Made by a program: the position numbers and the translations under genes
NCBI GenBank assembly: GCA_029239875.1
Contig: JARBUD010000016.1
Span: 123,654-187,653 of the forward strand
Length of the DNA stretch: 64,000 bases
Source: Xanthobacteraceae bacterium
Lineage (GTDB): Bacteria > Pseudomonadota > Alphaproteobacteria > Rhizobiales > Xanthobacteraceae
Direction of reading: 5' to 3'
Part shown: positions 29,452-38,064 of the stretch, piece after piece
Numbering within the stretch: the stretch's first letter is position 1
Layout of the letters: each line of letters opens with the position of its first letter
The notes under the pieces: model-generated
Databases searched by the model: none
What the model was told of the DNA's origin: nothing
The model's input: only the letters and a program-made list of their open reading frames with translations

Positions 29452-30366
29452 TCAGATCGTGCCGAACATCAGCGACCGATGAAGCCCGGCGCCGGCGAGG
29501 TTGCCGTCTCCGACGGCAAGCGCCACCGAAGCCATGAGCCGGGCGGCATCTCCGCAGGCGAAGACACCCGGCATGCTGGTCTCCTTCATCGGATCGGTCC
29601 TGATGACTGCACCGACCGGCCCCTGTTCCATCTCGAGGCCGAGCTGCTGCGCGATGGGGCTTGCCAGCTCGAAGGGAGCGAGCGCGAAAAGTCCCGCGAA
29701 ATCGAGCAGGCGGCCGTCCGATAGCTCGACGTCGGCATGGCCGGTGATCGCCGCGATCGTGCTGCGCTCCACCGTGACGCCGCGCGCCGCGAGCGCCGCG
29801 CTCTGATCCGCATCCGGCTCGAATGCTCCGTTGAGGAGGAGGGTCGTCGGCCCCCAGTCCGGCAGCATGAGCGCGTGATGCATCGAGAGCACGGAGCCGG
29901 CGATGACGCCGATCCGGCCCTGGTTCAGCTCGTAGCCGTGGCAGTAGGGGCAGTGGAACACGCTCTTGCCCCAGCGTTGTTCGAGGCCGGGAATGTCGGG
30001 CAGGATGTCCTTCACCCCGGTCGCCAGCAGCAGGCGACGTGAGGTGTGCTGCTCCTCCCCGACGGCGACTTCGAAGTTTCCGCCTGCCGACGACGGGCTC
30101 TCCATCCGTCTGGCGGAATCCGCCCGAGCCGAGATCCACTGCACGGTCGGATACGCCATCACCTGCGCGCAGGCGGCGGCGGCGATTGCCGCGGGATCGA
30201 CTCCGTCCTGCGTCAAGAATCCGTGCGAGCGTCGCGCGAACCGGTTCCGTCTCCGCCCCTCGTCGATGATCAGCACCTTGCGCCGGGCGCGGGCGAGCTG
30301 CAGTGCGGCTGACTGGCCTGCGTAGCTCCCGCCGATAATGATGACGTCGTGAATATCGTCGCTCAT
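29452..30366 (-). CDS. Thioredoxin-reductase-like FAD/NAD(P) oxidoreductase
   Basis: 304 aa from ATG 30366 (AGGAG six bases before). FAD motif IIIGGSYAGQSAAL, redox-active CPYC in VFHCPYCHGYEL, NADP-binding stretch and the C-terminal FAD segment FACGDAARLM. The CPYC pair and length resemble bacterial thioredoxin-reductase-like flavoproteins. It diverges from an Rrf2 regulator with operator-like repeats between, a common arrangement for stress-induced disulfide or nitrosative-stress flavoenzymes. No thioredoxin gene is adjacent. Confidence 0.88.
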   Translation of the reverse strand: MSDDIHDVIIIGGSYAGQSAALQLARARRKVLIIDEGRRRNRFARRSHGFLTQDGVDPAAIAAAACAQVMAYPTVQWISARADSARRMESPSSAGGNFEVAVGEEQHTSRRLLLATGVKDILPDIPGLEQRWGKSVFHCPYCHGYELNQGRIGVIAGSVLSMHHALMLPDWGPTTLLLNGAFEPDADQSAALAARGVTVERSTIAAITGHADVELSDGRLLDFAGLFALAPFELASPIAQQLGLEMEQGPVGAVIRTDPMKETSMPGVFACGDAARLMASVALAVGDGNLAGAGLHRSLMFGTI

Positions 30367-30382
30367 GTGCATCTCCTGATTT

Positions 30383-30446
30383 GCAACAACATAAGTTGCG
30401 TGAGGTGCCAAGGTCAACACTCATGACACTTTTATTGTATCATGAC
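30383..30446. promoter_or_regulatory. Operator-like repeats between flavoenzyme and Rrf2 gene
   Basis: GCAAC-AACATAA-GTTGC (30383-30399) is a perfect dyad. TCATGAC occurs twice in direct orientation (30421-30427 and 30440-30446) around the A+T-rich ACTTTTATTGTA. The position between divergent genes suggests binding by the adjacent Rrf2 protein. Confidence 0.45.
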
Positions 30447-30499
30447 GGCGAGGTCATGCTACCTTGCCCGTAAGGCTCATCAAGGAAGGGATCAAAAAA

Positions 30500-30949
30500 A
30501 TGAGGCAGGACAGTCGCCTATCCCGCATGCTTCATGTTTTGATCCACATGGGCAAGCACGGGGGATCGATGACCTCCGAGACCATCGCCCGCATGCTCGA
30601 TGCCAATCCCGTGGTCATCCGGCGCACCATGTCCGGCCTGAGGGAGAGCGGATATGTCCGCTCGGAGAAAGGCCACGGCGGCGGCTGGACCCTGGTGCGC
30701 CCTCTCGAGGAACTCACGCTTCTCGACGTCTATCGTGCCGTCGGCGAACCCTCGGTCTTCGCGGTCGGCCCCGCCTACGACATGCCGGGATGCCCCATCG
30801 AGCAGGCCGTCAACGCCACCTTGAAGGGCGTCTTCGACGAAGCGGAGCAATTGCTGCTGAACAGGTTCGCCGGGGTGACGCTCGCCGACATCGCCGGGAG
30901 CTTTCCCCCGGTCATCGATGCCGGCAAAGGGGAGCACTGCGCTTCCTGA
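30500..30949 (+). CDS. Rrf2-family transcriptional regulator
   Basis: 149 aa from ATG 30500 (AAGGAAGGG upstream). An N-terminal winged helix (SETIARMLDANPVVIRRTM) and the wing EKGHGGGWTLVRP define Rrf2. Only one conserved cysteine is present (MPGCPIEQAV) plus one near the C-terminus, so the three-cysteine Fe-S site of IscR or NsrR is absent and it more likely senses thiol oxidation or an electrophile. It is divergent from the flavoenzyme gene, its probable target. Confidence 0.88.
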   Translation: MRQDSRLSRMLHVLIHMGKHGGSMTSETIARMLDANPVVIRRTMSGLRESGYVRSEKGHGGGWTLVRPLEELTLLDVYRAVGEPSVFAVGPAYDMPGCPIEQAVNATLKGVFDEAEQLLLNRFAGVTLADIAGSFPPVIDAGKGEHCAS

Positions 30950-31048
30950 ACGTTCGGATCGAAAGATGGAGAGCGTCGCATTCCGTCCTGTCCGGGACCT
31001 GCAGGAGGCGGAGGTGGTCAAGAGCAGCGTTTCGACGGTTAACGAATT

Positions 31049-32089
31049 GTGCTAGTCAGCGGCGTGGAATGGTGGGCAGCAAAGCGATTGATCGACGGAA
31101 GGCGTCTTGCGGTTGCGGTGATCGCGCTGGTGGGACCGGTCGTCTGCGGCCCCTTTCTGGGCGCATCGCCGGCATGGGCCGGGGCCGAGCATAGGCCTTC
31201 ATCGCCGACGCGTGCGCCCTCGGCGTGGTCGTCCGTCGACCGAGCCGTCCCCCCTGCGCTTCTGGCGCCTGTCACCCCCGCCGGCCTTGTCGCTCCTTCC
31301 TATGCCGGATGGCTGGTCGACCCGCGCGAGGCCCGCCCGGGCGGCAAGTTCGTCGCCCGCGGGCAGGTACTCACCGAAGCGGAGATGTTCCAAAGGGTGA
31401 TCGCGGTCCCGCCGTCGGCGCCCCTGGCCTTCACATCCGATTCTTCCACCTCGACGCCTTCGGTGCCCCTGCCGCCGAAGCGGCTTGCCGAGAAGCGCAG
31501 GATCGTCATGGCCTCGCTGGCGCCTCTGCCGCCCCCGCGCCTCGCCGAGCCGCCGCCGATCGCTGCGCAGGAGGCCGTGCCCGAGGAAACCGCCGCCGAC
31601 CCCGCCTCTTCGCCGGCCGACGACGCGGCGGACCAGAATGCCGACGCCTCCCCGGAGGATGCCGCGAAGCCGATCGACGACGGCCCCGAGCCCGTCCCGA
31701 CCCGCCTGACGGCCAACCGCGCGCCCCCGCATATCGAGGCGCTGATCGAGCGCTATGCCCGGCGCTTCGACGTGCCCGCGGCGCTCCTGCGCCGTGTCGC
31801 CTGGCGCGAGAGCAACTTCGACCCCAGGAAGCGCAACGGCCCCTATTGGGGCCTGATGCAGATCCGCGTCGACACCGCGCGTGGCCTCGGTTTCCGTGGC
31901 GCGCCGAGAGATCTTCTGGAAGCCAACACCAACATGGCCTTCGCGGCCGCCTATCTCGCCAACGCCTACCGGGTCGCCGGACGCGACGAGAAGCGGGCGG
32001 TGATGCTTTATTCCAGGGGCTATTACTACGAGGCCAAGCGCAAGCGGATGCTGGATTCGCTGATCCGCACCGCGGCGGCCGAGGAATAG
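31049..32089 (+). CDS. Lytic transglycosylase (SLT domain)
   Basis: 346 aa from GTG 31049; GTG at 31064 is an alternative. The N-terminal hydrophobic segment (about 20-45) acts as signal or anchor. A long Pro/Ala-rich linker (about 45-220) precedes a C-terminal SLT fold with catalytic Glu in RVAWRESNFDP, then YWGLMQIRVDTARGLG and NTNMAFAAAYLANAY. It cleaves peptidoglycan in the periplasm. The gene stands alone between the Rrf2 gene and the next operon. Confidence 0.85.
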   Translation: MLVSGVEWWAAKRLIDGRRLAVAVIALVGPVVCGPFLGASPAWAGAEHRPSSPTRAPSAWSSVDRAVPPALLAPVTPAGLVAPSYAGWLVDPREARPGGKFVARGQVLTEAEMFQRVIAVPPSAPLAFTSDSSTSTPSVPLPPKRLAEKRRIVMASLAPLPPPRLAEPPPIAAQEAVPEETAADPASSPADDAADQNADASPEDAAKPIDDGPEPVPTRLTANRAPPHIEALIERYARRFDVPAALLRRVAWRESNFDPRKRNGPYWGLMQIRVDTARGLGFRGAPRDLLEANTNMAFAAAYLANAYRVAGRDEKRAVMLYSRGYYYEAKRKRMLDSLIRTAAAEE

Positions 32090-32303
32090 CCGCCCCCTTC
32101 GTGTCGGCCGCGCCATCGAAGGCGCAAGCGTGATCGCCGCACGCCCCCTGCCCTGACTGCCCGCTGATCCGAAAGAACAGGCGCCGCCCGGCGACGGGGG
32201 TTGCGCGCTTTTGAAGTTCCCATTATCGATAGTTTTAGTAGATTTATAGATCCAACTCCCCTCCGATTTCCGGCGGTGGGGCCGTTGCGAGCTGGGAGCA
32301 TCC

Positions 32304-33881
32304 ATGCCTGACCATATCCGGCTGCAATCGGATGTGCTGGTCATCGGCGGCGGGCCGGCGGCCTGCTGGGCGGCGCTCGCGGCGCGCGAGGCCGGGTGCA
32401 GCGTCGTGCTCGTGGACAAGGGTTACGTCGGCACGAGCGGCGCCACCGCGCCTTCCAACACCGGAACCTGGTTCGCCACCACGCCGGAGCAGCGGGCCCG
32501 CCTCGTCGCCGAACGCGCGAAGCAGGCCGAGGGGCTGGCCGACGTGCGGCAGATGGGGCGCGTCATCGACGCCGCCACGCAACACCTCAACCTCCTCGCC
32601 GAGCGCGGCTATCCCTTCCCGCGCGACGACGAGGGCGAGCTCTACATCGCCAATCTGCGGGGGCCGGACTACATGCGGTTCCTCCGGACGCAGCTCGTGC
32701 GCGCCGGGGTGACGATCCGCGATCATCATCCCGCGCTCGAGCTCCTCGTGGCCGGCGAGGTGGTGGCGGGCGCCGCCGGCTTCGCCCGGCAGCTCGACCG
32801 CAACTGGGAGGCGCGGGCCGGCGCCGTGGTGATCGCCACCGGTGGCTGTGCCTTCGGCTCGCGCATTCTCGGCGCCACGGGGCTCACCGGCGACGGCCAG
32901 CTCATGGCCGCCGAGCTCGGCGCGAGCCTCTCCGGCATGGAATTCTCCAACCAGTACGGCATCGTCCCGCTGCACTCCTCCGTCAACAAGGGGCTCCCCT
33001 ATTTCTGGGCGAGCTTCTACCGGACGGATGGCTCGGCGATCGACATCCCGCCCGGCCAGCGTTTTCCGATCCTGGCGCGGGAATCGCTGGAAGGCCCGAT
33101 CTATGCGCGCCTCGACCGGGCGACCGGTGCCCTGCCCGACGCGCTGCGGCGGGGCCAGCCCAACTGCTTCCTGCCCTTCGACCGCGCCGGCATAGATCCG
33201 TTCAGTGATGCCTTTCCCATCGCCCTGCGTTCGGAAGGCACGGTGCGCGGCACGGGCGGCCTGAGGCGCGCCGACGACGATTGCAGCGTCGGCATTCCCG
33301 GCCTCTTCGCCGCCGGAGATGCGCTGGAGCGCCAGGACATCGCCGGCGCGGCCACCGGTGGCGGCGGGCCGAACGCCTCCTGGGCCATCGCCACCGGCGT
33401 CTGGTCCGGCAAGGGCGCCGCCGCTTTCGCCCTGCGCCTCGGCAGCCGGGCGCACGAGCGGACGGTGAGGCCAGCCGGCCAGGCCGGGCTGCGCCCCGCA
33501 GCCTCCACGCGCACCGTCGATGCGGCGGAAGCCGTGGCGCTGGTGCGCGAGGAGATGCTGCCGGTGGACCGCAATTTCTTCCGCAGCGCGCCCAAGCTCG
33601 ACGGCTCGCTCGCGCGCCTCGACGCGGCCTGGGGAGCGGTCCGCGACCACGCGCAGGGCAGCGGCGCCACCGCCTTCCGCCTACGCGAAGCCGCCGCGCT
33701 CCTTGCCTCCAGCCGCTGGGCCTACCGTGCGGCGCTGCTGCGGACCGAGACGCGCGGCATGCACCGGCGTCTCGACGCGGCCGGGAGCGACCCCGCCCAG
33801 ATGCGCCGCATCTCCATCGCCGGCGTCGACCAGCCGTCGCTCGGCTTCGACATCCAGCCCGCCGAGGCCGCAGCATCATGA
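32304..33881 (+). CDS. FAD-dependent oxidoreductase of fumarate reductase/APS reductase flavoprotein type
   Basis: 525 aa. Rossmann FAD motif VLVIGGGPAACWAAL, the GTSGATAPSNTG substrate/FAD segment, and FAAGDALERQDIAGA with a GGGGPNASWA tail as in succinate dehydrogenase/APS reductase-type flavoproteins. It is coupled to a two-cluster ferredoxin (ATGA overlap) and then a sulfonate/nitrate-type ABC importer, so it probably reduces or oxidises the imported compound in the cytoplasm. Substrate is unknown. An A+T-rich promoter region (32215-32260) lies upstream. Confidence 0.88.
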   Translation: MPDHIRLQSDVLVIGGGPAACWAALAAREAGCSVVLVDKGYVGTSGATAPSNTGTWFATTPEQRARLVAERAKQAEGLADVRQMGRVIDAATQHLNLLAERGYPFPRDDEGELYIANLRGPDYMRFLRTQLVRAGVTIRDHHPALELLVAGEVVAGAAGFARQLDRNWEARAGAVVIATGGCAFGSRILGATGLTGDGQLMAAELGASLSGMEFSNQYGIVPLHSSVNKGLPYFWASFYRTDGSAIDIPPGQRFPILARESLEGPIYARLDRATGALPDALRRGQPNCFLPFDRAGIDPFSDAFPIALRSEGTVRGTGGLRRADDDCSVGIPGLFAAGDALERQDIAGAATGGGGPNASWAIATGVWSGKGAAAFALRLGSRAHERTVRPAGQAGLRPAASTRTVDAAEAVALVREEMLPVDRNFFRSAPKLDGSLARLDAAWGAVRDHAQGSGATAFRLREAAALLASSRWAYRAALLRTETRGMHRRLDAAGSDPAQMRRISIAGVDQPSLGFDIQPAEAAAS

Positions 33882-34231
33882 TCGAGGTTCTGTCCGAGAC
33901 CCGCTGCACCTCCTGCAACGTCTGCGTAAAGGCGTGCCCCGCCAACGTGTTCGATGCCGTGCCCGGCCATGTGCCGGTGATCGCCCGGCAGGAGGACTGC
34001 CAGACCTGCTTCCTCTGCGAAATCTACTGCCCGGTCGACGCGCTCTATGTCGCGACCGATCCCGAGCACGTCACCGGCATCACCGAAAGCACGGTCGTCG
34101 AGGCCGGCCTGTTCGGCAGCTATGCGCGCGCGCTCGGCTGGAGGAAGGGCCGCGAAGGCGGTGCCGACCGCGATCCCACCCACCAGCTTCGCCAAGCCTC
34201 GCTTACCGGCGCCAGGAGCACAGCACCATGA
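33878..34231 (+). CDS. Two-cluster 4Fe-4S ferredoxin, partner of the flavoprotein
   Basis: 117 aa starting at the ATGA overlap. Two cluster motifs: CTSCNVCVKACP (about 10-21) and CQTCFLCEIYCP (about 48-59). The arrangement (flavoprotein then ferredoxin) resembles AprBA. A C-terminal tail of about 40 residues lacks known motifs. Its stop overlaps the ABC ATPase start, tying it to the transporter. Confidence 0.88.
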   Translation: MIEVLSETRCTSCNVCVKACPANVFDAVPGHVPVIARQEDCQTCFLCEIYCPVDALYVATDPEHVTGITESTVVEAGLFGSYARALGWRKGREGGADRDPTHQLRQASLTGARSTAP

Positions 34232-35109
34232 GCGCGTCCGTCGCCACGACCCCGCCCGTGAACCGCGCGGCCACCAGCCGCATCGCCATCAGCGACGTGC
34301 GCAAGACCTTCCAGCTCAAGCCGGGCCAGAGCGTGACACTGGACGGCAAGGTGAGCGACCGCATCCCGGTTCTGTCGGGCGTCGACCTCGATATCCGGCA
34401 GGGCGAGTTCGTCACCATCGTCGGGCCTTCGGGCAGCGGCAAGTCGGTCCTGCTCGACATCATCGCTGGGCTGACGCAGCCGACCGGCGGCTTCGCCGCC
34501 ATCGACGGACGCAAGGTGGTCCGCCCCCACCCGGAGACGGCCTATGTGTTCCAGCAATACGCGCTCTTCCCCTGGCGCACGGCGCTGCAGAACATCGAAT
34601 ATCCGCTGGAGGTCCGCGGGGTCGGCCGCGCCGAACGCCGCGAGCGGGCGCAGCATTTCCTCAACCTGTTCGGCCTGAGGGGCTTCGAGGACCGCTACCC
34701 GTCGCAGCTCTCCGGCGGCATGCAGCAGCGCGTGGCCATCGCCCGCGCGCTGGCGACCGACCCGCAGGTACTGCTGATGGACGAGCCCTTCGCGGCGCTC
34801 GACGCGCAGACGCGCGACATCCTGCAAAGCGAATTGCTGCGCATCTGGGAGCAGATCAAGACCACTGTCGTCTTCGTCACCCACTCCATCGACGAGGCCA
34901 TCTTCCTCGCCGACCGGATCGTCGTCATGACGGCGCGCCCCGCCCGGGTGAAGGAGAGCATCGAGGTCGACCTGCCCCGCCCGCGCGACATCGAGATCCG
35001 CAACGGCGCCGCCTTCAACGCCTATCGCGCCCGCGTGTGGGACGCCCTGCGGGAAGAGGTGCGCAAGGCCCAGCGCGACTGGGCCCTCGCCTCCGCCTAC
35101 AACGCCTGA
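34228..35109 (+). CDS. ABC transporter ATPase, nitrate/sulfonate/taurine type
   Basis: 293 aa starting at the ATGA overlap. Walker A GPSGSGKS, Q-loop YVFQQYALFPW, signature LSGGMQQRVAIARAL, Walker B LLMDEPFAALD and switch His in VTHSIDEA. The PWRT segment is typical of SsuB/TauB/NrtD ATPases. It powers the permease at 35120. Confidence 0.92.
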   Translation: MSASVATTPPVNRAATSRIAISDVRKTFQLKPGQSVTLDGKVSDRIPVLSGVDLDIRQGEFVTIVGPSGSGKSVLLDIIAGLTQPTGGFAAIDGRKVVRPHPETAYVFQQYALFPWRTALQNIEYPLEVRGVGRAERRERAQHFLNLFGLRGFEDRYPSQLSGGMQQRVAIARALATDPQVLLMDEPFAALDAQTRDILQSELLRIWEQIKTTVVFVTHSIDEAIFLADRIVVMTARPARVKESIEVDLPRPRDIEIRNGAAFNAYRARVWDALREEVRKAQRDWALASAYNA

Positions 35110-35119
35110 GGACAGGACG

Positions 35120-35980
35120 ATGACCCTCGCCACCGACAAGTCGACCGATGTCCCCCCGCGCGTCTGGTGGAGCCGGCCGGCCTTCCTGCCCTCGCCCTCC
35201 TTCGTGCGGCAAACCATCCACACCATCGGCCTCGGCCTGCCGGCGCTGCTCGTGCTCGCCCTCCTGTGGGAGCTTGCGCCGCGGCTCGGCTGGATGAACG
35301 CCATCTTCTTCCCGCCGCTGAGCCAGGTGCTGGCGACGCTCGGCGACATGATCGCCAGCGGCCTGCTCTTCCAGCACATCGGCATCAGCCTGCAGCGCGC
35401 GGCCATCGGCTTCGGGCTGGCGGTCGTCGTCGCCATTCCGCTCGGGCTGCTGATGGGGCGCTACACGCTGTTCGAGAAGCTCAGCGATTTCCTGGTGCAG
35501 ACGCTGCGCAACACGTCGCAGTTCGCGCTGCTGCCGGTCTTCATCCTCGTGCTCGGCATCGGCGAGGCCTCGAAGATCGCCATCACCTTCTACGCCGCGG
35601 TCTTCTTCCTGCTCGTCAACACCATCGTCGGCGTCAAGTCGGTGGATCCGCTGCACATCAAGGCGGCGCGCTCCATGGGCACGTCGGACTGGGACCTGTT
35701 CCGCAAGGTCATCCTGCCCTCGGCCGTGCCCTCCATCGTCGCGGGTGCGCGCCTCGGGGTGAAGAGCTCGCTCTTCTCGGTGATCGCCGCCGAGATGCTG
35801 GCCGCGCAGTCCGGCATCGGCTTCCTGATCCAGAACTCGTCGCTGATGCTGGAAACCGACCGCATGTATGCGGGCATCCTGACGCTCACCATCATCGGCT
35901 TCCTGCTGAATTACGGCCTCGTGGCCTTCGAGGCCCGGGCGACGCGCTGGCGCGCCTCCGACGACAAGGGCGCCGTCTGA
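35120..35980 (+). CDS. ABC transporter permease, nitrate/sulfonate/taurine type
   Basis: 286 aa with about six transmembrane helices (first about 37-55). The EAA-type cytoplasmic loop KAARSMGTSDWDLFRKVILPSA is that of SsuC/TauC permeases, which contact the ATPase encoded upstream. GAGGACAGG ribosome site; 10 bp after the ATPase gene. Confidence 0.92.
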   Translation: MTLATDKSTDVPPRVWWSRPAFLPSPSFVRQTIHTIGLGLPALLVLALLWELAPRLGWMNAIFFPPLSQVLATLGDMIASGLLFQHIGISLQRAAIGFGLAVVVAIPLGLLMGRYTLFEKLSDFLVQTLRNTSQFALLPVFILVLGIGEASKIAITFYAAVFFLLVNTIVGVKSVDPLHIKAARSMGTSDWDLFRKVILPSAVPSIVAGARLGVKSSLFSVIAAEMLAAQSGIGFLIQNSSLMLETDRMYAGILTLTIIGFLLNYGLVAFEARATRWRASDDKGAV

Positions 35981-36024
35981 CGGCGCCGTCCCTCTTCACG
36001 CCCTCTCCCGAAAGGCACCGGACA

Positions 36025-37053
36025 ATGGCCCCCCGCTCCTTCTCCCCCTCGCGCCGGCATGTCGTTCAGGGGCTCGGCCTCGCCGCCGTCGCCCCGTTCA
36101 CCGGCGTCATCCCCGCCCGCGCCAAAGACAAGCCGGAGGTGATCCGCATCGGCTCGACCGCGCCGGGGCACCTCAAATTTATCCTGTACCGCAACAAGAA
36201 GCTGCTGGAGCAGGAGTTCGCCAAGGATGGCATCCGCGTCGAGCTGGCGACCTTCGACGGCGGCGGGCCGGCCTCGGTGGCCCTGGGTTCTGGTGCCATC
36301 GAGTTCACCTATATCGGCAACAACCCGTCGCTGCGCCTTGGCGCCGCCGGGGCGGACGTAAAGGCCATCGGCCTGTCGAGCTGGGTGCCGTCCAACGAGA
36401 CGCTCATCGTCGTCCGCCCGGATTCCCAGCTCAAGAACCTCGCCGAGCTGAAGGGCAAGAAGGTCGCGGTGCTCACCGGCACCGTGCGGCACTCGACCTT
36501 CGCCAAGGCGCTGAAGGACGCCGGCGTCTCGGTCAAGGACGTCGAGCTGCTCAATATCGGCATCGAAAGCTCGGGCCCGGCGCTGGCGCGCGGCGACATC
36601 GATGCCATCGTGGAAAGCACGGGGCCGGCGCAGAAGCTGGTGGAAGCCGGCGGAGCACGCGTGATCTTCGACGCCGGCGTTTCCGGCAAGCGCGAATGGG
36701 CGGTGCCGCACGTCATCAGCGTCAACGGCACCTTTGCCCGCACCTACCCGGACATCGTCGCGCGGCTGCTCGCCATCGACATCGAGACCGCGCGCTGGGG
36801 CGATGCGCACCCGGAAGAGACCATCCAGATCTTCGTGAAGGAGACGGGCAGCAGCGAGAAGGCGGTGCGCTCGACCTACAACGAGGGCAAGTTCTGGCAG
36901 GATCCGAAGATCACCGACGAGGCGGTGCGGGCGCTCCAGGCGGAGGAGGCTTTCATGGCCGAGGCCGGCCTGCTCAAGGGCAAGGTCGACTACGACAAGT
37001 GGATCGACCGCTCCTATTACGACGCCGCGCTGAAGAAGCTCGCCAGCAACTGA
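36025..37053 (+). CDS. Periplasmic substrate-binding protein, sulfonate/nitrate type
   Basis: 342 aa from ATG 36025. Tat-like signal (SRRHVVQGLGLAAVAP), cleavage near ARA-KDK, then an NMT1/SsuA-like two-lobe fold (RIGSTAPGHLKFILYRNKKLLEQE; VALGSGAIEFTYIGNNP; LKGKKVAVLTGT). It delivers the ligand to the importer in the same operon. Together with the FAD/ferredoxin pair it suggests uptake and redox processing of an organosulfur or similar compound. Confidence 0.92.
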   Translation: MAPRSFSPSRRHVVQGLGLAAVAPFTGVIPARAKDKPEVIRIGSTAPGHLKFILYRNKKLLEQEFAKDGIRVELATFDGGGPASVALGSGAIEFTYIGNNPSLRLGAAGADVKAIGLSSWVPSNETLIVVRPDSQLKNLAELKGKKVAVLTGTVRHSTFAKALKDAGVSVKDVELLNIGIESSGPALARGDIDAIVESTGPAQKLVEAGGARVIFDAGVSGKREWAVPHVISVNGTFARTYPDIVARLLAIDIETARWGDAHPEETIQIFVKETGSSEKAVRSTYNEGKFWQDPKITDEAVRALQAEEAFMAEAGLLKGKVDYDKWIDRSYYDAALKKLASN

Positions 37054-37085
37054 CGGGAGCCGCCGACGCGTGGCGCCTCCGGTCA
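37051..37085. terminator. Possible hairpin between convergent genes
   Basis: Arms 37051-37064 and 37072-37085 pair at 12 of 14 positions and contain both stop codons of the converging genes. There is no T-run, so termination is possible but not certain. Confidence 0.35.
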
Positions 37086-38042
37086 GCCGACCGGCCAGAC
37101 CTCCGGATTCACCAGATGGCTTGGCGGCGTGCCCTGCAACACGCCGAGGGCATCGCGGGCCGCCTCCATGCTCATCCGGCGCAGGCTCTCGCGGGTACCC
37201 CCGGCGATATGCGGCGTCAGGAAGAGCCGCGGCGCCGAGAGGAGCGGATGATCGGCAGGCAGCGGCTCGCGATCGAACACGTCGAGCGCCGCGCCGCCGA
37301 GATGCTTGGCCTCCAGCGCCGCGATCAGGGCGGCGTCCTGGATCAGTTCGCCGCGCGCGACGTTGATCAGGAAGGCGCCGGGCCGCATCGAGGCCAGCCG
37401 GCGCGCATTCACGAGACCGCGGGTCTCCGGGGTGAGAGCCATGGTCAGCACCACCATGTCGGCCTTGCGGAACACCTCGTCGAGGGTCGCGGGCTCGATG
37501 ACGCCGTCGGGCGCCGTCGGCCTGCGATTGTAGCCGATCACCCGCATGCCGAAGGCCTGCCGCATGGCCTTGGCCACGCCCCGGCCTATCCGGCCGCAGC
37601 CGACGATGCCGAGCGTACGTCCGGCAAGCTCCAGGCTCGGGTGACGGTCGCGCGCGGCCCAGCCATTGGCACGGAAGTCGGCCGACAGGGCGTGGAAGTC
37701 CTTGGCCAGCAGCAGCGCGCAGCCCACCGCATGCTCGACCACCGCCTGCGTATTGGCGTCGGGCAGGTTGCCCACCACGATGCCGGCCCGCGTCGCCGCC
37801 TCGACCGGGACGAAATCGAGGCCCACGCCATGGCGGATGCAGGCCTTCAGGCGCGGCGCGTGGTCGAAGATGTCGTCGGGCAGCTTCACCCGCACGATCA
37901 GGGCGTCGGCCTCGGCAACCGAGCGCCGCAGCGTGTCCGGATCGGTATCCGGGGCCACGAGATAGGTGCAGCGCCCGTGCAGGAACGCCTCGGCATCGGG
38001 ATGAAGCGGGGACGTCGCGAGGACGCGGAAGCGATCGGTCAC
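37083..38042 (-). CDS. D-2-hydroxyacid dehydrogenase
   Basis: 319 aa. NAD-binding motif GIVGCGRIGRGVA, catalytic Arg in INVARGEL, Glu in LDVFDREPLP and His in LTPHIAGGTRE. It reduces 2-oxo acids or oxidises D-2-hydroxy acids with NAD(P). It is the last gene of the Dpp-type transport operon, 22 bp after the permease, so it probably acts on the imported substrate or its dehydration product. Confidence 0.88.
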   Translation of the reverse strand: MTDRFRVLATSPLHPDAEAFLHGRCTYLVAPDTDPDTLRRSVAEADALIVRVKLPDDIFDHAPRLKACIRHGVGLDFVPVEAATRAGIVVGNLPDANTQAVVEHAVGCALLLAKDFHALSADFRANGWAARDRHPSLELAGRTLGIVGCGRIGRGVAKAMRQAFGMRVIGYNRRPTAPDGVIEPATLDEVFRKADMVVLTMALTPETRGLVNARRLASMRPGAFLINVARGELIQDAALIAALEAKHLGGAALDVFDREPLPADHPLLSAPRLFLTPHIAGGTRESLRRMSMEAARDALGVLQGTPPSHLVNPEVWPVG

Positions 38043-38064
38043 GGGAGGCCTCGTTGCCAGGGGT

